Shown here piece by piece: positions 1 to 5,440 of a DNA stretch of 5,440 nt. The stretch comes from Prevotellaceae bacterium. Its GTDB lineage: Bacteria > Bacteroidota > Bacteroidia > Bacteroidales > UBA932. The notes under the pieces are model-generated. The model was given only the letters and a program-made list of their open reading frames with translations. It ran no database searches and was not told where the DNA came from. Within the stretch, counting starts at the first letter, position 1. Each line of letters starts with the position of its first letter. Location: NCBI GenBank assembly GCA_031278135.1, contig JAITKY010000256.1:1-5440 (forward strand), given 5' to 3'. A program made the position numbers and the translations under genes.

Positions 1-52
1 CATGAGCATCCCATATCTCAAAATACTTCAAAATGTGTGCCGGTACAAGCAT
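1..52 (-). CDS. Possible N-terminus of an ISAon1-type transposase N-region protein (partial)
   Basis: The gene starts at ATG 52-50 and runs off the left edge, so only 17 residues are visible: MLVPAHILKYFEIWDAH. The pattern (hydrophobic)-L-x-P-x-x-I-L-x-Y-F-E-I resembles, from memory, the start of the small first-ORF proteins of ISAon1-type elements in Bacteroidetes ('transposase N-terminal region' proteins). Those normally precede a separate DDE transposase ORF. The frame is open upstream as far as a TAA at 94-92, and before that stop lies an in-frame ATG at 112-110, so a longer original protein interrupted by a nonsense codon is possible. A candidate promoter sits at 135-166. No Shine-Dalgarno is visible. 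The identification rests on very few residues and is tentative; it could also be a chance reading frame. Confidence 0.4.
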   Translation of the reverse strand, partial: MLVPAHILKYFEIWDAH

Positions 53-134
53 GCTGCTTACTGTCGAAAATAAAATCTCCGTACTCGGGCGTTATAGTCT
101 CTTGAGTCCCATTTTTTATACGTTTTTAATCCTA

Positions 135-166
135 CAAAGGTAATTGTATTTTTCATAGCACCTCAA
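135..166 (-). promoter_or_regulatory. Possible Bacteroidetes-type promoter reading left toward the partial IS gene
   Basis: On the minus strand a perfect -7 match TACCTTTG (142 to 135) is preceded by TTG (166 to 164) with a 21-nt spacer, within the usual range for the Bacteroidetes primary sigma factor. Transcription would begin near 127-130 and run leftward into the partial ORF starting at 52. The -33 element is only a three-base match, so this is a candidate. Confidence 0.4.
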
Positions 167-418
167 TAAAAGATTTAGCCGAAATGAAATTTTCTTTAAC
201 AGATAGTCAATAATTTCTTGTCTGACTAAATCGTAGATCGTAAGTTTCTATTGGATTATATGAACTTTCCAGTCATATTGGGTTTTGTGTGTCTTCTAAA
301 AAATCAGATCATTCATTTTTCATTTTTCTTCATATTTATTTAGCACAACAAACGAAGAGAGAATATATTTCTCCATTAGCAATAAAAGAACTTTGCATCT
401 TTGTGGAATACAATTACG
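167..418. other. AT-rich region with no supportable gene
   Basis: This stretch separates the IS-like left end from the hairpins that close the fucosidase operon. The only reading frames are short, have implausible compositions on both strands and lack homology that I can recognise. It may contain the outer end of the left insertion sequence, since the partial gene at the left edge reads away from here, but I could not find a convincing terminal inverted repeat or target duplication without the other end of the element. A sequence resembling a -7 box (CATCTTTG at 396-403, plus strand) has no good -33 partner. Confidence 0.5.
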
Positions 419-454
419 AAAAAGCTGGCGAGCTGATAAAGTCGCCGGCTTTTT
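419..454 (-). terminator. Rho-independent terminator closing the phosphatase-fucosidase-permease operon (bidirectional)
   Basis: Two 13-nt arms (419-431 and 442-454) are complementary except at one position, around a 10-nt loop. The A-tract/T-tract flanks fold into the stem, so either strand ends in five T's. In plus-strand RNA the odd position is a G·U wobble; in minus-strand RNA it is an A/C mismatch. The hairpin lies about 50 nt past the permease stop codon. No gene enters from the left on the plus strand, so its likely use is to end the leftward operon transcript. Structure is seen directly; the direction of use is inferred. Confidence 0.65.
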
Positions 455-468
455 CTCTGAAACACATT

Positions 469-486
469 CTGTTATTACAATAACAG
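469..486. repeat. Small inverted repeat (8-bp stem) just past the permease gene
   Basis: CTGTTATT (469-476) is followed after two bases by its exact reverse complement AATAACAG (479-486). The hairpin lies 17 nt beyond the permease stop and 14 nt before the larger terminator hairpin. On the minus strand it is not followed by a T-tract, so it is not a terminator by itself there. It could stabilise the mRNA 3' end. On the plus strand a T-rich run follows after several bases. Confidence 0.45.
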
Positions 487-503
487 GAGAATTATTTTTT
501 CTT

Positions 504-1838
504 TTACGTGCTTTTTTGACTGTTGCGATACACCCAATACCCGAAATAAGCGATGACAATGAAACAAATCAAAGGCAAGACAAACGATACGCGTACCGAC
601 GACAACCAAGTGTCGAACCAGTTAGCCTTATCTATCAACAATCCCTGTAAGGGGGGCATCACGCAACCGCCGCCGATAGCAAGTATCAATCCCGCCGAAG
701 CCAGTTTTGCTTCGTCGCCCATTCCCTTCAACGCAATACCGTATATTGTCGGGAACATCAACGACATACATGCCGAAATCGCTACAATTGAATATAATCC
801 AGCCATTCCGTGAATGAATATAGCGCCCAGTGTAAATATTCCGCCACCAATGGCAAGCGTTGTCAATAATACACTCGGCTTGAAATATTTCAATAAAAAT
901 GTACAGATGAAACGGCTCGACACAAAAATACCCATTGCAATCATATTGTAGCCCTGCGCCGTTGCTTTCGACATGTTAAGTTCGGTTTCAGCATATTGGA
1001 TGATAAATGTCCAAACCATAATTTGTACGCCAACATAAAACGCCTGTGCGACAACCGAGAGAACATAACGCTTGTTATTCAACAGATTCTTGACTGTTTG
1101 CCCGACAGTATAGACACCCGAATCGGCGGAAACAATTTTTGGCAGTTTCGCTACAAGAAACATAATGAAAAAACAAAATACCACACTGCCAAGCAACAAG
1201 TACGGCAAACTGACTGTATCGAGGTCGGTTTGTTGTATTTGCAACAAAGCATTGGGGTCGGTTTTCTGTAATATAAGCCTTTCGGCTTCGGTTGCCTTGT
1301 CCAGACGTGCGAGTATAAACTCTTTGGCAATCAACATTCCCGTCAATGAGCCGATAGGATTGAACGCTTGTGCAAAGTTAAGCCGTCGTGTGGAACTTTC
1401 GTCGGGTCCCAGCGAGAGAATGTAAGGGTTGGATGTCGTTTCGAGAAATGCCAGTCCGCAGGTCATCACGAAATAAGCGACAAGGAATGCCCAGAAAAGC
1501 ATTGCATTACCTGCAGGAATAAACAAAAAGCAGCCGACGGAATATAAGCCAAGCCCGACAAGGATACCTTTTTTATAATTGTATTTTCGGATAAACAGTG
1601 CGGCAGGAATCGCCATAAAACAGTATCCGCCGTAAAAAGCGAACTGCACCAGCGAACTTTCGAAATTCGTAATCAGCAGGATATTTTTGAATGCTGCAAC
1701 CATCGGATTTGTGATGTCGTTGGCAAAGCCCCACAACGCAAAAAGGGACGTAATCATAATAAAAGGAAAAAGATAATTCTTCCCGTTCAGTTTAAACAGC
1801 GAACTGCTTTGTTTATTTTTTGGGTCGTTCGTACTCAT
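504..1838 (-). CDS. fucP: FucP-type sugar:H+ symporter (MFS), probable L-fucose permease
   Basis: This 444-residue protein has about 12 hydrophobic segments (roughly 22-44, 58-83, 90-108, 113-138, 155-175, 212-230, 258-280, 296-317, 322-343, 346-370, 380-402, 415-437), which is full length for the FHS/FucP branch of the major facilitator superfamily. Family hallmarks are FALWGFAND near 33-41, LVQFAFYGGY at 63-72, FLETTSNPY at 131-139 and RRLNFAQAFNPIGS at 151-164. The family imports L-fucose or related sugars with protons across the inner membrane. Glu133 matches the proton/substrate glutamate of E. coli FucP (Glu135), but the position I align with its Asp46 is Asn44, so specificity may differ. 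The start is the ATG at 1838, 21 nt after the fucosidase stop, with only an A/T-rich leader. It is the last gene of the operon. Fucose is favoured because of the adjacent fucosidase; glucose/galactose or other sugars are not excluded. Confidence 0.85.
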   Translation of the reverse strand: MSTNDPKNKQSSSLFKLNGKNYLFPFIMITSLFALWGFANDITNPMVAAFKNILLITNFESSLVQFAFYGGYCFMAIPAALFIRKYNYKKGILVGLGLYSVGCFLFIPAGNAMLFWAFLVAYFVMTCGLAFLETTSNPYILSLGPDESSTRRLNFAQAFNPIGSLTGMLIAKEFILARLDKATEAERLILQKTDPNALLQIQQTDLDTVSLPYLLLGSVVFCFFIMFLVAKLPKIVSADSGVYTVGQTVKNLLNNKRYVLSVVAQAFYVGVQIMVWTFIIQYAETELNMSKATAQGYNMIAMGIFVSSRFICTFLLKYFKPSVLLTTLAIGGGIFTLGAIFIHGMAGLYSIVAISACMSLMFPTIYGIALKGMGDEAKLASAGLILAIGGGCVMPPLQGLLIDKANWFDTWLSSVRVSFVLPLICFIVIAYFGYWVYRNSQKST

Positions 1839-1859
1839 ATTCTTTATTATTAAAAATAT

Positions 1860-3203
1860 TTATTTGAGAAATAATTCAATAACAGGAATTTCGACATTCG
1901 GGTGCTGTGCAGGAAGCGTTAATATAACATCATTATTATCCGTTATACTGTATTTTATTTCTGAAGCGTCGTTTAAGAATTGAGCGTATTTGATTTTGTC
2001 GCCATATCCCGACAACGACGGAATTGACCATCCGAGTATATGCAGATACAGGCGTTTAGTTTCAGGATTGTATGTCAGCAGACAGTTATCCGGGACTTTG
2101 TATTCGTTTGGCGCTTGCGTACAGCCATATATAGAACGACTGTGAAATTTCATCCATTTTGCAATTCCATCGAGACGGTCGTTTGCTCTGTTGTCGAAAG
2201 TTCCTCTGGCTGTAGGACCGACATTCAACAGCAAGTTTCCTCCCTTGCTTACGGATTCGATAAGTATCGAAAGCAATTGATGTACGCTTTTCCACGAATG
2301 TTCGTCGCGATAATATCCCCACGAGCCGGAAAATGTGTGACAAACTTCCCATGGCAGGCGTACTCCGTTTTCGGCAGGCCACTCTTTTGGAATACTTTGT
2401 TCGGGAGTGACATAATCCCAACCCCAAGTTGTATTTTTCAGGTCGGCTCGGTCGTCGATAATGATCTGAGGCTGAAGCGAACGTATCAGTTTAATCAGAT
2501 TTTCGGAATCCCAGTCTTTATGACCTTTACCATTTTCGCCCGGATATGAAAAATCGAGGAACAACTCATCGATTTGACCGTAATTGCTTAATATTTCGGT
2601 CAATTGATCCTTCATATACTTCTGATAAATCTTAATATCCCTTTTTTCGTTTGCTTTTGCCAGTTCGTCGGCATCATCGGGTCTGTTGGGATGTATTTTA
2701 TCGTATGGAAAATGAGGATGATGCCAGTCTATCAGCGAATAATAGAATCCAACCCGTATTCCTTCGGCTCTGAAAGCGTCAACAAACAGTTTGACCAAAT
2801 CTTTACCACAAGGCGTGTTGGTTGCCTTATAGTCAGTGTATTTCGAATCCCACAGGCAAAAACCGTCATGATGTTTTGTTGTCAGCACGGCATATTTCAT
2901 ACCGGCGTCTTTTGCTTTTTTCGCCCATTCGGCAGGGTTATACAAATCGGGATCGAAATTATCAAAATACTTTTGATAATTTTCGTTCGATATTCGTTCG
3001 TTATGCTTAATCCATTCGTGCCGTGCAGGTAAAGCGTAAATACCCCAGTGGATAAACATTCCGAAACGGTCGTGTGTCCACCATTCCAACCGTTTTGCTT
3101 TTTGTTCTTTGGTTTCTTTCGCCCATGAAGGCGTTTCTACCGATTGACTGAATACACTGTTAAAACCAGCGATTATTAAGAAAAATAAAAATACTTTTTT
3201 CAT
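1860..3203 (-). CDS. Exported alpha-L-fucosidase, glycoside hydrolase family 29
   Basis: This 447-residue enzyme should cleave terminal alpha-linked L-fucose from glycans by a retaining mechanism. Residues 1-19 are a Sec signal peptide (KK, then a hydrophobic run, cleavage near VFS-Q), with no lipobox cysteine, so a periplasmic or secreted soluble protein is expected. The catalytic barrel spans about 25-355. GH29 signatures are WWTHDRFGMFIHWGIYALPA at 41-60, LTTKHHDGFCLWDS at 107-120, VGFYYSLIDWH at 151-161, the probable nucleophile Asp217 in LFLDFSYPG, and SVSKGGNLLLNVGPTARG at 317-334. The acid/base is not conserved enough to assign by eye; Glu268 and Glu286 are candidates. Residues from about 365 to 447 form a short C-terminal beta domain. 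The start is the ATG at 3203, 24 nt after the phosphatase stop, with no internal promoter seen. The permease downstream would take up the released fucose. The linkage preference cannot be read from sequence. Confidence 0.92.
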   Translation of the reverse strand: MKKVFLFFLIIAGFNSVFSQSVETPSWAKETKEQKAKRLEWWTHDRFGMFIHWGIYALPARHEWIKHNERISNENYQKYFDNFDPDLYNPAEWAKKAKDAGMKYAVLTTKHHDGFCLWDSKYTDYKATNTPCGKDLVKLFVDAFRAEGIRVGFYYSLIDWHHPHFPYDKIHPNRPDDADELAKANEKRDIKIYQKYMKDQLTEILSNYGQIDELFLDFSYPGENGKGHKDWDSENLIKLIRSLQPQIIIDDRADLKNTTWGWDYVTPEQSIPKEWPAENGVRLPWEVCHTFSGSWGYYRDEHSWKSVHQLLSILIESVSKGGNLLLNVGPTARGTFDNRANDRLDGIAKWMKFHSRSIYGCTQAPNEYKVPDNCLLTYNPETKRLYLHILGWSIPSLSGYGDKIKYAQFLNDASEIKYSITDNNDVILTLPAQHPNVEIPVIELFLK

Positions 3204-3227
3204 TGTTATTTATTTTAAAAAAATTAA

Positions 3228-4874
3228 TTACTTAAATATTTCACGTAATGATTCCGGCAAATAAAACGTATTGGTCGTATCAAAATATACTACTACCGAA
3301 TTGAGCCTGATTTCCTTACCGTCGAGCAGGGCAATATTCGAATAAGAATTTACTGTTAGTTTGCCTTTTGCATCGGCGCTTTCGACTTCCAACACAGGGA
3401 ATTTTTTGTCTTCTTTTTTGATTTTCCACTTGAAATCTTTGAAAACTTCGGTGTGTTTTGCAAAATAAGTAGCGGTATGTTCTTTGAGATTACCAATTCT
3501 CAGTATATCCGACATATATTTGTTGAGTTCGATGTTTGTGATGAAACCTTCGGGTCTGAAAGTGTTTTCGGGTGCATACACTGCTAAAAAGACTTCTTCG
3601 CCGGTGTGTCCTCCGGTAGTAAATCCGAAACAAGTATGATTGTTAAGTATTTCGGTAAGAATTTTTTTTACACTTGTTCCTTTCATCCGTTCTTCGGCGG
3701 TCAATGCGCTTTTTTTATAATCTTCCGACGATAATATTTTTGTCAGTTCGTTATCGGTCAAATCAATGTCAGTGTATTGTTTGACTACATTCTTAATTTC
3801 AGCGCTTTCGGTGTTTTTTAATATCTCGACTAACGATTCCGCCGTGATTCTAAATTTCGAAACGTTTTTGAACAAATCGTCTTTCGTGAGTTTCGTATAG
3901 TTGGGACAACGTTCTGATCCGATACTGATTCCGCTGTTTCCATGATCGGGAACGGCAATGACGACTGTCTCTCCGTTTTTCTTTGCGAATTCGATAGCCA
4001 CTCCGAATGCCTCGTCGAACGCAAGCAGGTCGGTAATCATTGCTATTGGGTCGTTTGCATGTGCCGCCCAGTCAACTTTGCTACCTTCGACCATAAGGAA
4101 AAATCCGTTTTCGTTTTTTGACAGTTTTTCGATTGCTTTGGCAGTCATTTCGGCTAACGAAGGGTACAGTTTTTTGTCGCGGTCAAGGTCGTAAGGCATG
4201 TCGTCGTCACAGAATAAACTCCACATCTTATTGCCTTTATGCGAACGGAATCCATCGATATCGTTCAGATAGATTCCATATCCTTCTTTCGTCAAATAAT
4301 CTTTATGTTCGTCCTTCAAATGTCTTACGCCACCGCCTATCAACACGTCTATGTTGTTGTGAACCATTTGCGAAGAAATCCATAAGTATTTGCCGCGGTC
4401 ATAACTGTGCGACGAACAATCGGCAGGCGTGGCATGTGGAAATTCGCAGGTAAATACCAGTCCGGCAGCCATTTTGTTGAAAATCTTCGCTGCCTCGAGG
4501 ACGGTCATCAAAGGTTGATATGCCATAGCGGAATCCATCGGGATGATGTCGTTTCCCGGATCTGCCGGCGGATATGTCGCAACAAATTTGGCACGACTTG
4601 GAACACCGGTCATAAAACACGATGTTGTTGGCGCCGAATCGCCAATGGGGGCATTCGACGAATATGTCAATACCGACCCGCACAAATATGGATCTAAATA
4701 CAGGTTAGGCTTTTCCGGATTCAGATACCTCTGATACCAGCGTGCAGACGATACTGTTGCCCACGATGTTCCGTCGGGTATCATCAGTATCACGTTCTTA
4801 ACTCTCTTATTTTGGGCATATCCACTAAATACGAATATGACCATCAACAGTACAGATAATATGTTTCTTTTCAT
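3228..4874 (-). CDS. Exported alkaline phosphatase (PhoA-type metalloenzyme)
   Basis: This protein (548 residues from ATG 4874) hydrolyses phosphomonoesters. Residues 1-20 form a Sec signal peptide ending near GYA-Q, with no lipobox. The ligands of the two-zinc/magnesium site are all present: Asp34 (IPDGT), nucleophile Ser80 in GDSAPTTSCFMTG, Thr149 in HATPAD, Glu263, Asp268 and His272 in VEGSKVDWAAHAND, Asp310-His311 (PDHGNSG) and His423 (GGHTGEEV). Arg160 fits the phosphate-binding arginine. The positions matching E. coli Asp153 and Lys328 are His147 and Trp269, as I recall for Vibrio phosphatase. An inserted region (about 320-410) precedes the last ligand, and a lysine-rich link leads to a small C-terminal beta segment (about 488-547). 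A TTG directly precedes the ATG, giving a one-residue-longer frame from 4877; the ATG is preferred. It is the first gene of the operon, 24 nt ahead of the fucosidase. Its physiological substrate is unknown. Confidence 0.92.
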   Translation of the reverse strand: MKRNILSVLLMVIFVFSGYAQNKRVKNVILMIPDGTSWATVSSARWYQRYLNPEKPNLYLDPYLCGSVLTYSSNAPIGDSAPTTSCFMTGVPSRAKFVATYPPADPGNDIIPMDSAMAYQPLMTVLEAAKIFNKMAAGLVFTCEFPHATPADCSSHSYDRGKYLWISSQMVHNNIDVLIGGGVRHLKDEHKDYLTKEGYGIYLNDIDGFRSHKGNKMWSLFCDDDMPYDLDRDKKLYPSLAEMTAKAIEKLSKNENGFFLMVEGSKVDWAAHANDPIAMITDLLAFDEAFGVAIEFAKKNGETVVIAVPDHGNSGISIGSERCPNYTKLTKDDLFKNVSKFRITAESLVEILKNTESAEIKNVVKQYTDIDLTDNELTKILSSEDYKKSALTAEERMKGTSVKKILTEILNNHTCFGFTTGGHTGEEVFLAVYAPENTFRPEGFITNIELNKYMSDILRIGNLKEHTATYFAKHTEVFKDFKWKIKKEDKKFPVLEVESADAKGKLTVNSYSNIALLDGKEIRLNSVVVYFDTTNTFYLPESLREIFK

Positions 4875-4901
4875 CAACTAAATATTTAAAAAAAGTCCGC
4901 A

Positions 4902-4932
4902 CAAAATTAGTCTTTTTAATAAAACCAGCAAA
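4902..4932 (-). promoter_or_regulatory. Promoter of the phosphatase-fucosidase-permease operon
   Basis: On the minus strand TTTG (4932 to 4929), a 19-nt spacer and TAATTTTG (4909 to 4902) match the Bacteroidetes -33/-7 consensus exactly. Transcription should start near 4895-4898, giving a leader of about 20-25 nt that is A/T-rich and lacks a Shine-Dalgarno sequence. No operator, Pho box or riboswitch could be recognised around it. It is the only convincing promoter for the three genes. Confidence 0.72.
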
Positions 4933-5056
4933 ATAAATTATTGTCGCCGACTTTTATCCGCTGATAATGACCGTCTTTAAAAAATTTTTTACCAAAAATA
5001 TGCGGCTTATAATCACATCGTTATACCAAAATAAATAGAATTTATCGAAAAATATA

Positions 5057-5086
5057 CTTGCAGTAACAAAAAAATGTTTACCTTTG
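5057..5086 (+). promoter_or_regulatory. Promoter of tRNA-Leu
   Basis: CTTG (5057-5060, with the core TTG) is separated by 18 nt from a perfect -7 box TACCTTTG (5079-5086). Transcription would start near 5090-5093, leaving a leader of only about 7-10 nt before the mature tRNA 5' end at 5100. The position and the strong -7 element fit a dedicated stable-RNA promoter, divergent from the operon promoter about 150 bp to the left. Confidence 0.75.
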
Positions 5087-5099
5087 CAGCCGCAAAAAA

Positions 5100-5183
5100 G
5101 CCCGGATGGCGGAATTGGTAGACGCGCTGGTCTCAAACACCAGTGGATTAAACTCCGTGTCGGTTCGATCCCGACTCCGGGTA
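5100..5183 (+). tRNA. tRNA-Leu, anticodon CAA
   Basis: A complete class II cloverleaf of 84 nt is visible. The acceptor arms are GCCCGGA (5100-5106) and TCCGGGT (5176-5182), seven pairs with a G1·U72 wobble, followed by discriminator A at 5183. The anticodon stem CTGGT/ACCAG (5127-5131/5139-5143) holds loop CTCAAAC with anticodon CAA at 5134-5136, which reads the UUG codon. A long variable arm occupies about 5144-5158, and the T arm GTCGG-TTCGATC-CCGAC occupies 5159-5175. The bases after the discriminator are CAC, so CCA is not encoded and must be added by nucleotidyltransferase. The gene is monocistronic, with its own promoter and terminator. Confidence 0.97.
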
Positions 5184-5189
5184 CACAAC

Positions 5190-5229
5190 AAAACGCCAAT
5201 AATCTTATAAATAGATTATTGGCGTTTTT
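5190..5229 (+). terminator. Strong intrinsic terminator of tRNA-Leu, symmetrical
   Basis: A perfect 12-bp stem (5194-5205 with 5213-5224, outermost CGCC/GGCG) encloses a 7-nt loop and is followed by five T's at 5225-5229. The hairpin begins 10 nt after the tRNA 3' end. Four A's before the stem (5190-5193) give a T-tract on the other strand as well, so it could also stop leftward transcription arriving from the transposase fragment. Confidence 0.9.
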
Positions 5230-5232
5230 GAT

Positions 5233-5262
5233 TTATGGGTTTTGGCGATTTTTTGTCCCTCA
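5233..5262. repeat. Candidate terminal inverted repeat of the IS630-type element
   Basis: The sequence between the tRNA terminator T-tract and the transposase stop codon starts with TA (5233-5234), the dinucleotide that IS630/Tc1 elements target and duplicate, and continues with TGGGTTTTGGCGATTTTTTG. An end this close to the transposase stop is normal for these compact elements. The matching copy would lie beyond the right edge, so this assignment is an inference. Confidence 0.35.
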
Positions 5263-5440
5263 ACTAAAAAAGAGCTCCAAAAAATATATTTTTGAGGCTC
5301 TGGATAAACTATTGTCATGTAACTCCTTGAATGTCGGATAAAGTTTTAGTAGTTTTATTCTCGCATCTTCTGTAGTAAATTGCCAATTTATTTTAGCCTT
5401 TATATTGTTTCTTGCATTTTCCCAAGCTTTAACTTCTTTA
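5260..5440 (-). CDS. IS630-family transposase, C-terminal part (partial)
   Basis: The frame is open from the right edge to TGA at 5262-5260, giving 59 residues of a protein whose N-terminus lies outside the window. The opening part reads KEVKAWENARNN, then INWQFTTEDARIK and LLKLYPTF. This pattern (E-V-x-A-W-x-x-x-R-N, then I-x-W-x-F-T-T-x-D-A-R-x-K-L-x-x-L-Y-P) is the conserved C-terminal end of IS630-type DDE transposases, which cut and paste DNA at TA sites. The family often ends soon after L-Y-P-x; here about 22 further residues follow (about 37-59), and they overlap a terminator-like hairpin. It is convergent with tRNA-Leu, and its stop lies about 30 nt from the tRNA terminator. Whether the element is intact cannot be judged because the catalytic DDE residues are off the edge. 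Confidence 0.8.
   Translation of the reverse strand, partial: KEVKAWENARNNIKAKINWQFTTEDARIKLLKLYPTFKELHDNSLSRASKIYFLELFFS
5266..5301 (-). terminator. Terminator-like hairpin inside the last codons of the transposase
   Basis: On the minus strand, arms 5301-5289 and 5283-5271 pair over 13 positions with one mismatch and one wobble around a 5-nt loop, and six T's follow directly (5271-5266). That is the form of an intrinsic terminator for leftward transcription. It sits before the stop codon, so the transcript could end before translation does. Most of the inner stem is A-U, so its strength is uncertain. Confidence 0.5.

Noticed and set aside
58..156. A 32-codon minus-strand frame beginning MKNTITFVGL, like the start of IS110-type transposases.
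   Set aside because: Only about ten residues match, the expected D-x-H-K motif after VGL is absent, the frame stops soon, and its codons overlap the candidate -7 promoter box. Probably chance or a very degraded remnant.
289..483. A 64-codon plus-strand reading frame with a possible gene product.
   Set aside because: It runs through the terminator hairpin, has no recognisable domain, promoter or leader, and looks like random AT-rich sequence.
320..559. A 79-codon minus-strand frame overlapping the permease 3' end.
   Set aside because: It overlaps the permease in another frame and translates through both hairpins. No homology is recognised.
2040..2549. A 169-codon plus-strand frame antisense to the fucosidase.
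   Set aside because: It lies wholly inside a convincing GH29 gene on the other strand, and its translation shows no domain. It is a shadow frame.
504..4877. A full polysaccharide utilization locus or a CRISPR/defence system.
   Set aside because: No SusC/SusD homologs, sigma/anti-sigma pair, hybrid two-component sensor, Cas genes or repeat-spacer arrays are present in the window.
4875..4877. TTG as the start codon of the alkaline phosphatase.
   Set aside because: It adds one residue immediately before an ATG that begins a textbook signal peptide (MKRN followed by a hydrophobic run), so the ATG is the more likely start.
4954..5199. An 81-codon minus-strand frame containing GVGIEPTRSLIHWCLRPARL.
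   Set aside because: It is the antisense translation of tRNA-Leu, a common false protein call in databases. The tRNA cloverleaf explains the sequence.
5084..5341. An 85-codon plus-strand frame over the tRNA.
   Set aside because: It runs through the tRNA, its terminator and the antisense of the transposase, so it cannot be a real gene.

Overview
The window looks like a Bacteroidetes chromosome segment, probably Bacteroidales. The reasons are: AT-rich intergenic DNA; promoters of the Bacteroidetes type (TTTG at about -33, TAnnTTTG at about -7); genes without Shine-Dalgarno sequences but with A/T-rich leaders; a tRNA without an encoded CCA end; and proteins of typical Bacteroidetes character (GH29 fucosidase, FucP-type permease). 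No species-level call is possible.

Layout. Positions 1-52 (minus) hold the first 17 codons of a probable insertion-sequence gene that runs off the left edge, with a possible promoter at 135-166. Positions 167-418 show no supportable gene. Two hairpins (419-454 and 469-486) lie just past the end of the main operon. The core, 504-4874, is a three-gene minus-strand operon transcribed leftward: exported alkaline phosphatase (3228-4874), exported GH29 alpha-L-fucosidase (1860-3203) and FucP-type sugar/H+ symporter (504-1838). The gaps are 24 and 21 nt. One good promoter precedes the phosphatase, and none is seen inside. To the right, and divergent, is a complete tRNA-Leu(CAA) gene (5100-5183) with its own promoter and a perfect 12-bp terminator stem. 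The window ends in the C-terminal part of an IS630-type transposase (5260-5440, minus), convergent with the tRNA.

How the genes fit together. The phosphatase and fucosidase carry Sec signal peptides and should act outside the cytoplasm. The fucosidase would release L-fucose from host or plant glycans, and the permease would carry it across the inner membrane. The phosphatase could remove phosphate from the glycan or from another substrate in the same compartment. This is a compact scavenging unit with no SusC/SusD pair, no regulator and no intracellular fucose catabolic genes in view. The operon plus tRNA is bracketed by remnants or ends of two different insertion sequences.

No clear previously undescribed system is present. 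The points most worth a second look are the phosphatase-fucosidase-permease coupling, the altered substrate-site residues in the permease, the Vibrio-like active-site residues in the phosphatase, and the IS630 end placed almost directly against the tRNA terminator.
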